Below, piece after piece: positions 1 to 11,826 of a stretch of DNA of 64,000 nt. The DNA is taken from the NCBI GenBank assembly GCA_022410635.1, contig JAJVDF010000029.1:1915473-1979472 (forward strand), in the 5' to 3' direction. Both the position numbers and the translations under genes were made by a program. Position 1 is the stretch's first letter; every line of letters begins with the position of its first letter. This DNA is from Tretioscincus oriximinensis (Eukaryota > Chordata > Lepidosauria > Squamata > Gymnophthalmidae). The notes beneath the pieces were generated by a model that made no database searches, was not told the origin of the DNA, and saw nothing but the letters and a program-made list of their open reading frames with translations.

Positions 1-830
1 CAATACACTCAGATATATGGATGGAGGCTTTGCAAATCACAAAGTTATTGAACCTAGGATATAATATGGAAGAAAAAGTTGTAAGAACAGAAAGGTTATT
101 AAGCTGAATTGAGTAAGTCTCCATATTACAGGGTAAAGGAATATGCAGTAAAGCAACATCCACCAAAGATGATGAGGGAAATATAAGATAGTTGAGAATC
201 TGCATCAGGTAGTTTCCATCTGCACTGTTAATAGTACATGAGACACAGCAGATCATTTTAAAGAAATTAGGAGAAATAGGGGGAAATTACTAAAATATTT
301 GATCAGATTACATATCTTGGCAAGAACTAGTAGAAATATATGGAAATACTATTTGGCTATATAATGAGGCAATATGGATTATATAAATAGAGATAGCATT
401 AGTGGTAGTATGAGAGAGGAAATATAAGAGATGAAACAAATTTAATAGATACAATAAGGAGGAAGAGTCTAGAGAGAAAATAAAATAAAATAATAATTTA
501 AAAAATGAAAAATTAATTGAGGACCAATGGATGCTGGATGGGCAGTTTCAACAAGGGGATATTGAACACTTGGCTAAGGAGATAATAATAAAAATAATAA
601 GTGAAATGGAAATCAAATTATTTACAAGGTGGTATAGATCCTGGCACAAGGTGGGAATCTCCAATCCACCCCTCAGTGCTGGCATAGTTGCAAAAGGAAT
701 GGCATGTGGATGGAATGTAGGGTGGCAAAAGATTAGGGGACCAGGTGATACAAGAAATATGAATAATATTATGAGTCTCTTGGGAAATATGGAATTACTT
801 ATTATGTATCAGAGTGATGCTTAACTTTAC
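1..830 (+). mobile_element. Decayed L1-like LINE ORF2 3' region
   Basis: The clearest part is an open stretch at 531-824 whose peptide contains EMEIKLFTRWYRSW. This lines up with EMELKLISRWYWSP in the better L1 fragment at 28804-29175 of the same window, including the RWY motif typical of the L1 ORF2 C-terminal region. A CGW...G pattern follows at the place where the L1 cysteine-rich segment is expected. The upstream 500 bases are A-rich and full of stops but have the base composition of L1 ORF2. No start, no reverse transcriptase core and no clear 3' tail are visible. This is a dead fossil, not a gene. Assignment to L1 rests on within-window similarity and motif knowledge. Confidence 0.45.
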
Positions 831-1055
831 AGCATGAGGGTTATTTCATATTGCAAGAGAGGATTCAAGCAACACAGATGTTAATAGCAAAAGGGTGAAA
901 GGACAGCACNGGATGGAATTGGTGGAGAGCCAGTATGAATATATGAATTTATGGTGGTTGATTTATTAAGGGAACATGCCTATGGATGATGGGGATTACA
1001 ATTAATAAAACATATGCCACACAATGGAGTATGTTAATTGCCATTGATGTGTTCA

Positions 1056-1345
1056 CAGCCTTCTTGAATACTGGATCTTCTGCAATCTTATAGTCATGTC
1101 TTTTTTGGACATGTCGCTAGAATACAATAGGAAACCATTTTCAGCAGTTCACAAGGAAGTACTGTCAGAAGGGCAATCCCCAAAACTGCAAAGACCAAAG
1201 GTTCCAGAACTTCCAAGTCTGAGAACCAGCTTTGAGGGATAGGACCAAGACAGTGTGGGGTGCCCAGCCTGTGTAGGACCTTTTCCCATGCTTGACATTG
1301 CTTATCCCAATGTGGGCAAACTTAGGGTACATTCAGNCATCAGGA
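1056..1345 (+). mobile_element. Possible LINE C-terminal remnant
   Basis: A translated FGHVAR motif appears near 1108, and near 1260 a second frame gives CPAC followed by a finger-like spacing. Several vertebrate LINEs end with a GHV-R segment followed by a small CxxC finger, so this may be a decayed terminus of that kind. Frames shift between the two motifs and stops interrupt both. It could equally be chance. Confidence 0.25.
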
Positions 1346-2059
1346 TATTCCATAATAAAGCACTATTTGAAGCACTTTAGAATAATATATGAATATTCCA
1401 GAATAGACTATCCAACTATAATGGAATAAAAACAAGCTGTCTGGATGCAGCTATAGTATGGACTAATACTATACTAATACTTGCAGGACAGGCCACATTG
1501 CGGGCAAACAGCTTAAATGTAGCAAGTGGATGACTGAACATTCTATAGCAATTTGCTGAGAAAAGGAAATAGAGTAATTTATCTTTGTTGTGTTTTCTCC
1601 ACGAGAAGAAAACACTTGATACAGGAACTAATTCTCATCAAAAGGCAATATTAGACATGGAACAAGTTAGAATGACCTCCTCACCACAGTCTGCTTTCCA
1701 GATTTTTCCTATACATAAATTAAACGTTAAATTTGNATGCATTATGTTCAGTGGTTCATAGTATAGGTTTTATGTACAGGAAAAAAACAAACAGCATTCT
1801 CATTATGTCTTTCATGAATCAAAAGTGTTCCAAATATTCTGAAAGCTGAAATTAACAGGCGGAAATCAAGACTATATATTGTATGTTAGAAATGATGTTG
1901 CAAGACAAAATCAACAATTGTGACTTTTAGACCTAATGTAGCATAAATGGATGGACACTTTATTGATTGAATGATTGATTGATTTTCCACCATGAAATCC
2001 AGTGTAGTTTACATGAATTCTTACAAAGCCTAGACTCTGCTTAGTTCCAACAAGATGCC

Positions 2060-2755
2060 TTAACCCCATGAGACTTGTTTTGCCTCTTTATAAATCTGTG
2101 GTGAGGCCACATTTGGAATACTGTGTTCAGTTCTGGTCACCACATCTCAAGAGGGATATTTTGGAACTGGAGAAGGTGGAGAAAAGGGCAACAAAAATGA
2201 TCAAGGGTCTGGAACCCCTCCCTTATGAAGTCAGGCTGCAANGTCTTGGCCTCTTCAGCCTCGAAAGGTGACGTTTGAGAGGTGATCTGATTGAAGTGTA
2301 CAAAATCATGCATGGGATGGACAGGGTGAATAGAGAAAAATGTTTTCTCTATCACACAACACTAGGACCAGAGGGCACTCCTTGAAACTGATGGGTAGAA
2401 AAGTGAGAACAGGCAAAGGAAAGTATTTTTTCACCCAGGGGGTCATCGGCCTGTGGAATTTCCTTCCTGAAGAGGTAGTGGTAGCTAACAGCTTGGATAG
2501 TTTCAAGACAGGACTAGACAGGTTTATNGACACCAAGGATACTAGGATGGATGTCTGGATGTTGCCTCCCGGATGGAGCACCAGGCAGGACTCCTGAGAT
2601 ACCATTTGCAGGGAGTCATGAACAGGTGCATATTTTGCTTTCCTCTGTTCAGACTGCCCAGGTGCATCTGGTGGGCCTCTGTATGAGATAGAATGCTGGA
2701 CTTGATGGGCTGTGGCCTAATCCAGTATGGCTCTTCTTATGTTCTTATTACTTGG
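2060..2755 (+). mobile_element. CR1 retrotransposon 3' fragment
   Basis: This is the end of ORF2 and the 3' UTR of a CR1 LINE. At 2068-2271 the peptide VVRPHLEYCVQFWSPHLK is the highly conserved CR1 C-terminal block; EKRATKMIKGLE and LGLFSLER follow. The reading then shifts frame at about 2270 to give RLRGDLIEVYKIMHG. The 3' end shows the CR1 terminal text ctggacttgatgggctgtgg and ends in repeated ttctTATGttcTTA units near 2735-2755. It is truncated at the 5' side (no reverse transcriptase motifs) and frameshifted, so it is inactive. The same subfamily end recurs at 11641-12124, 48855-49165 and 50000-50356. Confidence 0.9.
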
Positions 2756-2759
2756 TGCT

Positions 2760-5220
2760 TTGCAGGAAGATGATGAATTTATTAATACACACATTAATAT
2801 CCACAAAATTTAGAGAANTTAGAGTATTGAAATTTGAGCATTTGTTACTGGTTTGTGGGCAGACTTAAAAATAACAAAAACATTGGAATCCATATAGCTG
2901 ATACTAGGGAGGAATGACCTGAAAATCTGGGCTCACTGGCTTTGAAGNAAATTTTAGTTGTAAGTCTTATTTGATCTTTCCAAATTGTTTTGGACTGCAA
3001 CAGACTGAAATATGGGGTTAATGCATCTGCCTATCACAATCCCCTTTAGTAAAAATAGATTGCCTTGATCTAGGTCAGTAGCAACAGTGCACATCTGCTT
3101 GAAGGAACCTGAACTGCTCTAGACGTGGAAGAAAGCTCCTATGTAGTCATGGTGTTCTTAACTCAGATTAAGTGACTGTAGTCTCTAATGATGCAATGAG
3201 ATTCTTTGTGTCTCATTTGCTAACTTTCCTTGTCACTCAAAGACAGACCATACTGCTGCATTTGGATTAAAAGGATAGGGTTTCCATAAGAAAGTCAGAG
3301 CAGAGAAATGCAGTCTTAATGTAGCAGTCGAAATTTTAACAAGTGCAGCTTATAATGCCTCCAACATCTGATCAAACTTCTTTGTTTCCATTAAAGCTAT
3401 TTTTAATGCAAGGGGGCAAATAGCAACACAGAGAATTCTAGTTTATTATCAGAAACCACACTCCATACTTCTGGGCTAGGAACACAGCTCTTCTAGATCT
3501 GAATGCTTGACAGTTTTCTTTGAAAGACCTTCAAAACTGACAGCATAGCCCAGGATAGGCTTCTAGGATGCTTTGAAAATCCTGTGAGTTAAGTATGCTG
3601 TATTGCCCAAATGGCTCATGACTCTTACAATCACTTCTATGACCATATAAATCAGTCTAAATGGGTATATAACACTGCCTAAGTCCNATTAAGCAGTGTT
3701 AGCATACATGTAGACTCAATTAATCTGATCTATCACTAGTCCCCTTCTGGGAGCTCTTAGCACTCATCTGATGTGGCTTAGGACTGGCTCCATGCAGACA
3801 ATGTATGCTAGTGAGTTCCTTTAAATGGATTAGTGAAGTTGTACANGCAGAGCCGTGGTTTGCCAACATGACTGCAAGATTTGCATTTGAAACTTTGGTT
3901 TGCTTCTTTCATTCTCTTGGACGTTGCTCAATGAAACATTGGTAATTTATGCCCAACAGTGTCAGAAGAAATTTCTCATTTTTTTTTTAAGCATACAGAA
4001 CACTTGATGNAAGGAGAAAAGGGGCAGGATGGATCAATTGCTTTTGTTAGTTTTTAAAGTTTCCTCTAGACAATGCTTGCCTTTCACCAGATACAAAGAG
4101 TAGTTCCATGTCTACCAGTATATGCAGTCATTATTTTGTATGGAACTACTTGGAAGGCAGNCAAGTACCTTTTTCTTTTTATCCTTTCTTTGTGCTTAAC
4201 TAGCTTTCGAGTAACTCTGAGCAANATCATAATGAAGTGAGCAAACAGGCACATTGGGAAACCCAGCATTGTTGCATTGTAGCAATATTATGCGTTATCA
4301 GTAATCTGACCCACAACTCTTTTACAAGTACTGTGATTACTGTCTGGAAGTGTCAGTTTAGTCTTGGGAAAATTACAGGGCTTAATCCACATCTGGAGGC
4401 ATGTGTAAACAATTTTTAGGATAGGGATAAAGAACGATTAATATTCACAGGGTTCACTGGGATTTATTTTAGACATTTAAAGTACATGTAAATGTGTGCT
4501 AAGAAATTACAAGGCACATAGAAAAGAAGAAGAATGAAGTTACTGATATCATTATAGGCTACTGGNGCTGATGCTAAGAACCTAACAGACAATCTGCTCT
4601 TATTGCAAATAATTCCCAATGTCCCAGAGAACAAACAATTGATAAATAATGTAAGGCAACAAAATAACAATTTAATAAGCCACTAATACTTCGATAAAAT
4701 GTTTATTAGAAGACAATATTTTAAAATAAAATTTAACAAATATGCCCCAATTCCCCAAAAATTTGTACAAATTTTTATAATACGAGGCGTCGCTGTATTT
4801 GTTGAAAGATGCTCTTAAATGAAAGCTCCCAAGGTTAAATAGTTGACCACCAACAGTGAGATCTTTTTTTAAATTAAAGCTAATCCCACACTGGAGCCAT
4901 CTGTTCTTTTNAATTCCATTAATGCCAGATGTGCATTTCCTTCTGCTGACCTCCAGAGACTACTTTTAGAATGTAAGCCCCCCTCAACAGGGACTGTCTT
5001 TTTATATTTTGTAAAGCATCAGAGATATGCAAATAATGCAATAATATGCTGTTACATCATCATGGGAATGTAATAGAGTTATCACATCTACTGGAATGAT
5101 TTGGGTACTCCTGGATATTGGGACATAGTCATCTCTCCTGGGAATCTAGAATTCAATTCTGAACTCCGGGGGTTAAATCCAAATTTTAAAAAATTGTATT
5201 TTATAGTGCAATTTTTCTAA
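2760..5220. other. No gene recognised; AT-rich, mostly single-copy in appearance
   Basis: No open reading frame here is longer than about 70 codons or resembles a known protein, and I see no repeat family except the short segment at 3309-3370 listed separately. Single n bases mark sequence ambiguity. Exons too short to recognise cannot be excluded. Confidence 0.5.
3309..3370 (+). repeat. Segment similar to 60137-60201
   Basis: The core GCTTATAATGCC plus flanks at 3341-3370 matches 60173-60201 at about 25 of 30 positions with a one-base gap. A weaker match (GCAgTCTTAATG versus GCATCTTTAATGG) lies about 30 bases upstream in both. Two similar short segments 57 kb apart suggest an old dispersed element. 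Confidence 0.4.
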
Positions 5221-6560
5221 TTTGCAGGCTTTCGGCTTATTTTCCATCACACCATCAAACTTAGGTGTGGCAACCAATGTTGATTGGGTGCTGGCAGCCA
5301 CTTGCACATATGTTCACCATCCACCAACCAGTAGGCAGCAGAAGATGAGAGCAAAAGTGTCTTCTTGTCCATCACGGCAAAGCTTCTGCGATGGAAGGGA
5401 ATTCATTTTCACCCTTGTTTCTGTTAGTGTTGGTGTACTTGTGTGTGAGATGTGGCCAGCATCCAATCTATTTCAGGCACAGGTGCTGCAAGGATATTAG
5501 ACTGGGTTGGCCAATGCTGGTGCACACATGTTCCAACTGGCAACACAGCCCAAGACAAAGCAAGGATGATAATGCTGCTAGCCTTTTCCCAGGCTCCTAT
5601 TCCTCCATGCACAGCAGCTTCCAGGAGCCTGCCAGACTGGTAAGTGCAGGGAGGGGAGGCAGGGTGGGAAGGGGGAGCAAAAGGGGGTAGAAAGGACAAG
5701 ATCAGAGAAGAGGGTAGGGTAGATGGGTGTTGAAAGCCTGTGATTTTAAAATATTGGTGGCCAATTTAGAGAAAGGAGTGTGTGGCCTGGGTGGGGGAGG
5801 GGCAAGGAAATATTTTGGTGCCAAATGTGGCAACTTAGTGTGTAAGAAGTGAAAGCATAGTCTATTTCTGCATTTCCTTCCTTTGTCTCAGGATAGGACA
5901 TAATACCATCCCTGTATCCCAAGGTGGATTTCCATTAGAGCAGAATGGGACCATGTGCATTCAGAAAACCTATTCTGCTTAGCTGCCTCCAAAGAGTTAG
6001 CAAGTAAGGGGGGCGGAGAATTACAAGAGGATGGAATGAATAGATCAAACAGTACTACAATACTATTGTGTAAGAAAACAACTCTGTACAAAACTGTGTA
6101 TAAATAAACCTTAATGGACCAAATAATAACAATAAAGACCATCATCATCACCACCACCATTATGGTGGACAGTACTCTACCATATTCAGCAGCTCAGAGT
6201 TTATATCCACCCTCTTTCTCTGATACAAATTGCAATTCAAGGCTAGCTAAACTGTACATAATCCATTATGTCCAATAAAGTCAATTTTCATACTTATTTC
6301 AATAGAGCAGCACTCCTAACAGCATCAGACAAAAGGAAAGCCAAGTCCCAGAGTAATAAAGGAAAAGAGGAGCATTGTATTAAATGATCACTGTCCTTTT
6401 ATCCTATACTTTAAAACCCAAACAAGCCAGCAGAACGTGATGTCATTTTGCGTATGGTCCACCAATCTGTGTATGCAGTCGCAGCAGGAGGACAATAGCC
6501 CTCTTGTCAGAAAAAGTGGCCTTGCCTGACCCCTGGAGTCCTTGCTGGAACTTGAAAGGG
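5220..6560. other. No gene recognised; moderately GC-rich
   Basis: The stretch has a few overlapping short frames on both strands at 5222-5699 and a CAT/CAC run at 6139-6160. The frames overlap on opposite strands and match no family I know, which is what GC-rich non-coding DNA produces. No CpG-island-like density of CG is apparent. Confidence 0.4.
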
Positions 6561-6727
6561 CTCCACCACAGGACGGTGATCGAACTATTGCCACCCATGA
6601 TGGTGTGGCAATGGTGGCAGTGCTGATTGCGGGAGGCACAATTAGCACCACTGCCTCCTGATCGACCGAAGACCCCTGCTGGCAAACTGTCCCTGCCTGC
6701 TGTGCTAACACCCCCAGTCGCTTGTCT

Positions 6728-7010
6728 AGGATGGAGGCAGGAGGCAGGGACAGGTGGCAGGGACGTCTGTGGTAGCTGCATCATCGCCGCTGCCTGTCCC
6801 TGCCTCCCCCCTCCATTCCAGAGTAGGTAGAATCCCTTGGCTCCATTACTGGTAGCACCCGAAGGTTTTCGAGTGTCTCCCAGTAATGGGGGGCTGGAGC
6901 CTTGGGCCTACTCCAGGACAGAAGGGGGAGGCAGGGACAGGTGGCAGGGCCGAGTGTGGCAGAAGCATAGCCCTTGCCACCTGCCCCTTCAGGTTCTCCC
7001 AGTAATGGAG
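6728..7010. repeat. GC-rich minisatellite-like units in both orientations
   Basis: A unit containing gaggcagggacaggtggcag occurs on the plus strand at 6728-6762 and 6907-6949 and inverted at 6790-6827. A second unit, tctcccagtaatgg, occurs at 6876-6889 and 6995-7008, with its inverse ccattactgg at 6843-6852. The mixture of direct and inverted copies within 300 bases is direct sequence evidence. The reading frames across it on either strand are a consequence of the repeats. Confidence 0.6.
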
Positions 7011-7124
7011 CGCAGGGAATGCGCCTGCTCCTGCCCTCCCCAAATATACTCACCTTTCCCTGTCCACCCAGGCAGGACTCGAGTCCCCACTGGATATCCA
7101 GGGCCATGCCATGCTATCTGATTC

Positions 7125-7250
7125 CACCACCCCATCCGTCCCCTCAGCTCCCATTCCTTTCTGCCCTCTCTCCTTCTCCCTCACCCCTCCCACCCCTTCT
7201 CCCTCCAATTCTCCCCTTCCCTCTCCCCCTTCCTCTCCTTTTCCGCTGCT
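7125..7250 (+). repeat. Pyrimidine-rich tract
   Basis: About 125 bases are almost entirely C and T on the plus strand, with repeated ctcccc and cctctcc runs. It is low-complexity sequence directly downstream of the GC-rich unit array. Confidence 0.8.
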
Positions 7251-7829
7251 TAAAAAATGTGAACTTTTAATGCCACTAAAAACCCATGGTTTCTGTATCA
7301 GGCACATAATTGGTGAGAGATCATGCTGAGGCTAGGGCAAGACATGGGTGCAGGACTAGAATAGGAGGGCATGTCTGGAGTTAGGCACTCTCAGGAGATG
7401 TGACTCTAAGTATTGCCTGGCAAGAATCTTCTAAAAGGATGAATAATGTACATATTACAATCAAAGGATACTACAAATCCCTCAACATTCGCCAGTCCAT
7501 TTAGTTTTTTAAAAAGAGAGAGAGGTAATTAATGTTTGAAGAAGTTGGCCTACAAAAATGTCATAGGCCTAACAATCTTCATCTGAATCAGGCAGTGCCC
7601 ATTTTTTATTCTTGGTACAGTGGATGCCTAGTAACCAACTTTCTATAACTAATCCTTGAAGTGTGTAAATGGCAGAATAAAAATAAGCACTTTTCTCCGC
7701 TGGGCAATCAAGAAGTGACTTGTTAAATACATTTTCAGGAGATGAGAGAATACCACATTCATGGTTGATTTGTTACAAATTTCTACACAGGGAAAGTGTC
7801 TGATGGACAGTTCTCAGTTCCACATATCA
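7251..7829. other. No gene recognised
   Basis: AT-rich sequence without recognisable repeat or coding signal lies between the pyrimidine tract and the L2-like element. Confidence 0.5.
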
Positions 7830-8294
7830 GATACAATCTTTTATACTATCAATGATGAAACAGTAATGTAATATTAAAGTACAAAACAGTTCTGAATATA
7901 GTAAACACTGGTGTCCTGCCATCAATCTCAGCTTATAGTTCTGTGTTTTTGTGGCCAGGACAGCATCCTTTTTTCCACTTCTACCTCCAGGCTCTTTTTT
8001 CAGTATTGCAAACATTTGTTCCCGTAAGCGGTTACAATAGCAAAATAGCACTGAATATTTAAGATTAAGTTTTCTAATAAGCAGGGCTACTGTTGGTTTG
8101 ACAAAGGTTTGTAATGTTAATTGGTCATCTATTTGGACCCCAATATTTCTGGCTGATGAAGCAGGAATTAGTAGTTGGCCCCAAATCTGGACTGATGAGA
8201 TGATAATTAGGGCTTCTATAAGGTCTGGTTTAAAAACTAAAATTTCTATTTTNCCCGTGTTTAGTTTCAGCTGATTTAAGAGTAGCCATTTGAG
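7830..8294 (-). mobile_element. L2-like LINE, distal (3') part of an interrupted copy
   Basis: Read on the minus strand, the sequence gives a KIEILVFKP segment, then ARNIGVQIDDQLTLQ, which is the L2 block usually read as RNLGV..D..L.L. It continues the L2-like element at 9380-10110. The two parts are in the same orientation and in the correct order, and are separated by a different LINE at 8296-9375. Stops and frameshifts make it inactive. I infer one original element; the junctions are placed only approximately. Confidence 0.6.
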
Positions 8295-8295
8295 A

Positions 8296-9375
8296 TTTTC
8301 ATCATCATCATCATAGCCTTTATTGGCATAAAAAGAAGAAAGACATCCAATGCAAGAAACAAATCAAATATAAACTTTCACGAGTAAGCAACAAAAAGAA
8401 GTTACAGCTGGGCAATACGGCGAAATAAGATTATAGACATTTCCAAATGGACTCAGGTAGTCAAGGAATCAATTAGATCAATCAAGAAAAAGGCCACCTG
8501 TTCCGTAAAGGATTCGTCCTGGTTGTTCAGAAGAAACCCAATTTTCTGGAAGTCCGGTATGGACATACTAGGCAAAAAAATAGGTTGTTGATATTTTTCT
8601 CTGATTTTTGAACGTGATGAACACTGAAACAAGATGTGAAATAGGGAGTCTTGCACCATATAATCGCAAGTGCAAGTACGCAAATGCTTAGGTATTCCTA
8701 GAAATCTCCCTCTAAGCTGTCCCGAGGGGAGGATGTTAAAACGTGCTACAGACATAGCGCGTCTTGAGGCCGGGTTAATCAATGTTCTGAGGTAGGCGGC
8801 CATGGGCCCCCCATGAACACATAAATTAAAGCTTACAGGGGAGCAGGTCTTGGAAGCTGCCGACCATAAGCAATCCCAATCAGCTTTCATAAGTGCTGCT
8901 TTAACCATCCTACTGGCTTCTATCATTGTGTACTGTTCCATTTGGTCTAGAGTGATACCTGTGCTATCAAGCTTGGCATAAATCTCGACCTGCCAAGAAG
9001 AAGCTAAGGAATCTTGTAGCAGGAGATTAAGGAGACTTCCATGGGTTGCAGAGTAATGGATCTTGATCCAATAGGTCAAGGTTTTAATCCACGCTAGACA
9101 AGAGAGAGAATTTAATCCCAATTCGATGTTGAGGGAGGCCGCTGGTACACAGCGGGGAAGACCCATTATCCTATACAAAAACTTATGCTGGATGACATTC
9201 AGCAGGTCAGACCTTGCAATCGCCCACACCGGGGCTCCGTAAAGGGACGGGGATATTACTTTGGCCTTGAAGNCTTCTATGGCGGCCGGTATATACTGGT
9301 GTCCAGAGATTTTAGATAAGCAATTGGAAACTGATTCCAAGTTTGAGGATTCCGAAAAGTTAAAGCTTTTAATGT
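8296..9375 (-). mobile_element. Non-LTR retrotransposon fragment nested in L2
   Basis: A LINE 3' part lies inside the L2-like copy. Its 3' end on the minus strand is an AATAAAGG-containing terminus followed by an ATG/ATC microsatellite tail (8298-8318). I could not assign the clade with confidence; the layout and tail resemble Vingi- or I-like elements. No polymerase catalytic motif is present, so the piece is 5'-truncated, as is usual after target-primed reverse transcription. Confidence 0.65.
8453..9340 (-). pseudogene. LINE ORF2 C-terminal remnant (295 codons open)
   Basis: This is the longest unbroken frame in the window outside assembly gaps. The peptide begins after the polymerase core and contains KVISPSLYGAPVWA, then HKFLYRIMGLPRCVPAASL and ELGLNSLS, which is the thumb-to-C-terminal pattern of several non-LTR polymerases. 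Near residues 220-245 there is CTCDYMVQDSLFHILFQC, the CxC...H...C arrangement found at LINE C-termini. One codon contains an ambiguous base. The frame lacks the catalytic domains and any promoter, so I call it a truncated remnant rather than a gene. Its openness suggests that the insertion is younger than the L2 it interrupts. The exact family is unassigned. Confidence 0.7.
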
Positions 9376-9379
9376 CTGA

Positions 9380-10110
9380 ATGTTGTCCACATATATATGG
9401 TGATGAAAGTCTTATTGTGTAATAAGTGAGCTAAGGGGAGGTTGTACAGAAAGAAGAGGGCTGAGAATAACTCCTTGCAGGATTCCCGTGGACAGTGGAT
9501 AAAACCTGATTGTATACCTTGAAAAGGAGCGCCCTGCAAGAAAGCATCTGAACCATGTGATAGGATTACCTGTTATGCCCAATGATGTTAAATGTGTCAA
9601 AAGGATTTGATGATCTAGACTGTTAAATGCTCCTGAAAGGTCAAGAAGTATTAGGATGAATACTTCCTAACACCATTTAGAACTTAGTTTAAATTAGCTT
9701 CAGTGGAATGATCCGAGTGAAATCCCGATTGAAATGGATCATAGGCTTTGTGGTGCAGCAGGTACGAGGTTAATTGGATAAAGACAATTATTTCTAACAC
9801 CATTGACAGAACTGGCAAAATAGGTACTGGACTGTTGCTTGTATAGTTTCTGGGGCCCATTGTTGGCTTTTCAGAATTGGACGGAGTATGCCATGTTTGA
9901 AGCAATCTAGAAAGTTGCAGTTTGATAAAGATGAATTCATCAAGTGTGTAATAAAAGATATACCAGTAAATATTGGTAACAGAGTGGGAAACAGGAAAGA
10001 CGGAAAGGGATCCAGAAAACAAGTTGTAGGACAAGAGGATGTCTGCTTCAGAAACTTCAGTAGCAATGAGTTCTAATTGAGATGAACTTGAAGAGATGGT
10101 GACAGATGTT
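9380..10110 (-). mobile_element. L2-like LINE, reverse transcriptase part of the interrupted copy
   Basis: On the minus strand the text reads EIIVFIQLTSYLLHHKAYDP and FQSGFHSDHSTEANLN (about 9684-9790), the L2 polymerase block usually seen as LE..V..QL...L....DPFQSGFR..HSTE. It continues with LGITGNPITWFRCFLAGRS and GILQGVILSPLL at 9412-9600, the PQGSVLSPLLF region, then HIYVDN near 9390, which stands where the catalytic YADD should be. The substituted catalytic motif, frameshifts and stops make this a fossil. It is interrupted near 9375 by another LINE and resumes at 8294. Confidence 0.75.
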
Positions 10111-10489
10111 GATGCTGAATCTGGTGGGGGGTGGAGGAGACATCTGGGTTTTTTGATGATTCTACAATAGATAGATTTTTAGAATGAAAAACGAAGCCAA
10201 GTCATTTGCAGTAAGGTTTGAGTTTATAGATTAATCCTCTTTACGGGCTTTTAGGCCAAGCAAGTTGTTCAATGTAGCAGATAATTGTCTAGACGTTTTC
10301 AAATGTGAAAAGATCTTTGTCTGCAAAATGGATCGGTGGGATGCATCTACATGAGAGTAATAGAGCTTATGAGCAGTGTTGGAGCAATTTGTTTGATGGA
10401 CTTTTCAGCCATTTCAGCTATAACAGATTTACCTTTGCATCCTTTCTACATCATCTTTGAGTTGTCATCCATATATATTTCAAAGAAGT

Positions 10490-10620
10490 AGCCACATTAG
10501 TCTGGGTCCAGAATATCTACCAAGGGGTCTTGTAGCACCTGAAAAATTAACAAGAAAAAGTTGGGCAGCATGAATTTTTATAGACAAGTCGACATCTACA
10601 TATGCAAAGAGTTTGTGTGC
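10490..10620 (-). mobile_element. Degenerate Penelope-like element tail
   Basis: Read on the plus strand, ttcaaagaagtagccacatt agrees with the reverse complement of the PLE terminal text seen at 11990-12015 (actaacacggctatttctct). It is followed by a tTAGCACCT...ATTAAC stretch and a decayed version of the helix region near 10575-10610. Similarity is patchy, and the copy appears older than those at 11827 and 13069. Confidence 0.5.
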
Positions 10621-11640
10621 AGAAAAGGCTGCCTCCTCCCCCTCCCCCCACCGCCCCAGGTTCAATAATCCACTTGCAAATCTAATTTGCATTGCATTTT
10701 CCTTACCAGGTTGTTAGATAAATCAACAGATATCGAGTTTTAGAGCTGATTATCTGCATCATTGGTGTACCGGGAAAACCAACTATTGAACCACTGAAAG
10801 TTTTTGATGTATAAATAGTTTTGATGGGAAAGCAAGGGTGAGAGGTGAAGGAATCAGATATTGACAGCAAACTATCCAATAGCATGTGGGTGGAGGGACA
10901 GGAGAATAGGTCATGTGCATTAAAAAATCTTGCTTGTCGGAAGCTGACAGAATAACAAAACTTGGAATATACTGTAAAGGTACGAACAAGGCACATTAAA
11001 ATCAGAAAACTGATAAACCGGATTACTAGGACATTTCGAAATAAACAGGTGCTGTGTGGACACGGCCAATGTGATTTAATAAAGTACAGTTAAATATTTT
11101 TCCACCTCTCCAGACTGAAGCATTCTATATTGAAACAGAGCTGTCAATCTAAAACCTTTTTCCAGCACAAAATTACATCAAAAACTACCTTTATGAAAGA
11201 CAAAAAAGTTTGTTAAGTGTTTGCCTGGGGCAAATGAAAAGAAGCCAAGAGGCAGCTTGGCAACTAATTAAATATGCACTTTTAACTTTTCAGGTGAAAG
11301 ATGCATCATTTTCACTTTTTGTCATCAACATCATTAAAACTTCTTTTAAAGCTGTAATTTCGACACTTTCAAAAGTATAAGATGGGCACTTACACCTGAC
11401 AGTATTCTTCCCACTGGGCAACTCAGCAACGGTTAAATAGAAAAGAAAAAGACAGTGCTGTCAAAACAGTTAAATTGTTCATCTGTGGGGTCCAAAATAG
11501 AAGAATATGGTCAAAAATAAATAACTAAATAAATACTAATCCAGTGTTTTTTTCTTAAAGGTGAAAACATCTCAGCTATATTTTAAAACCTTCTTCAGTC
11601 CTGAAGAATAAACTTAATCCATTCCTTCACCTACCAAGCT
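10621..11640. other. No gene recognised
   Basis: AT-rich sequence with short overlapping frames on the minus strand (10703-10996) that match nothing I know. No repeat assignment is possible by eye. Confidence 0.5.
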
Positions 11641-11826
11641 GGTAGCTCACAGCTTGGATAGTTTCAAGACAGGACTAGACAGGTTTATGGACACCAAGGG
11701 TATAAATGGATACTAGGATGGATGTCTAGATGTTGCCTCCGGGATTGGGCAACAGGCAGGACTCCCAAAATACCATTTGCAGGGAGTCATGAACAGGTGC
11801 ATATTTTGATTTCCTCTGTTTGGACT

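Noticed and set aside
6388..7307. Cluster of 65-113 codon frames on both strands
   Set aside because: All lie in GC-rich repetitive sequence and overlap each other on opposite strands.
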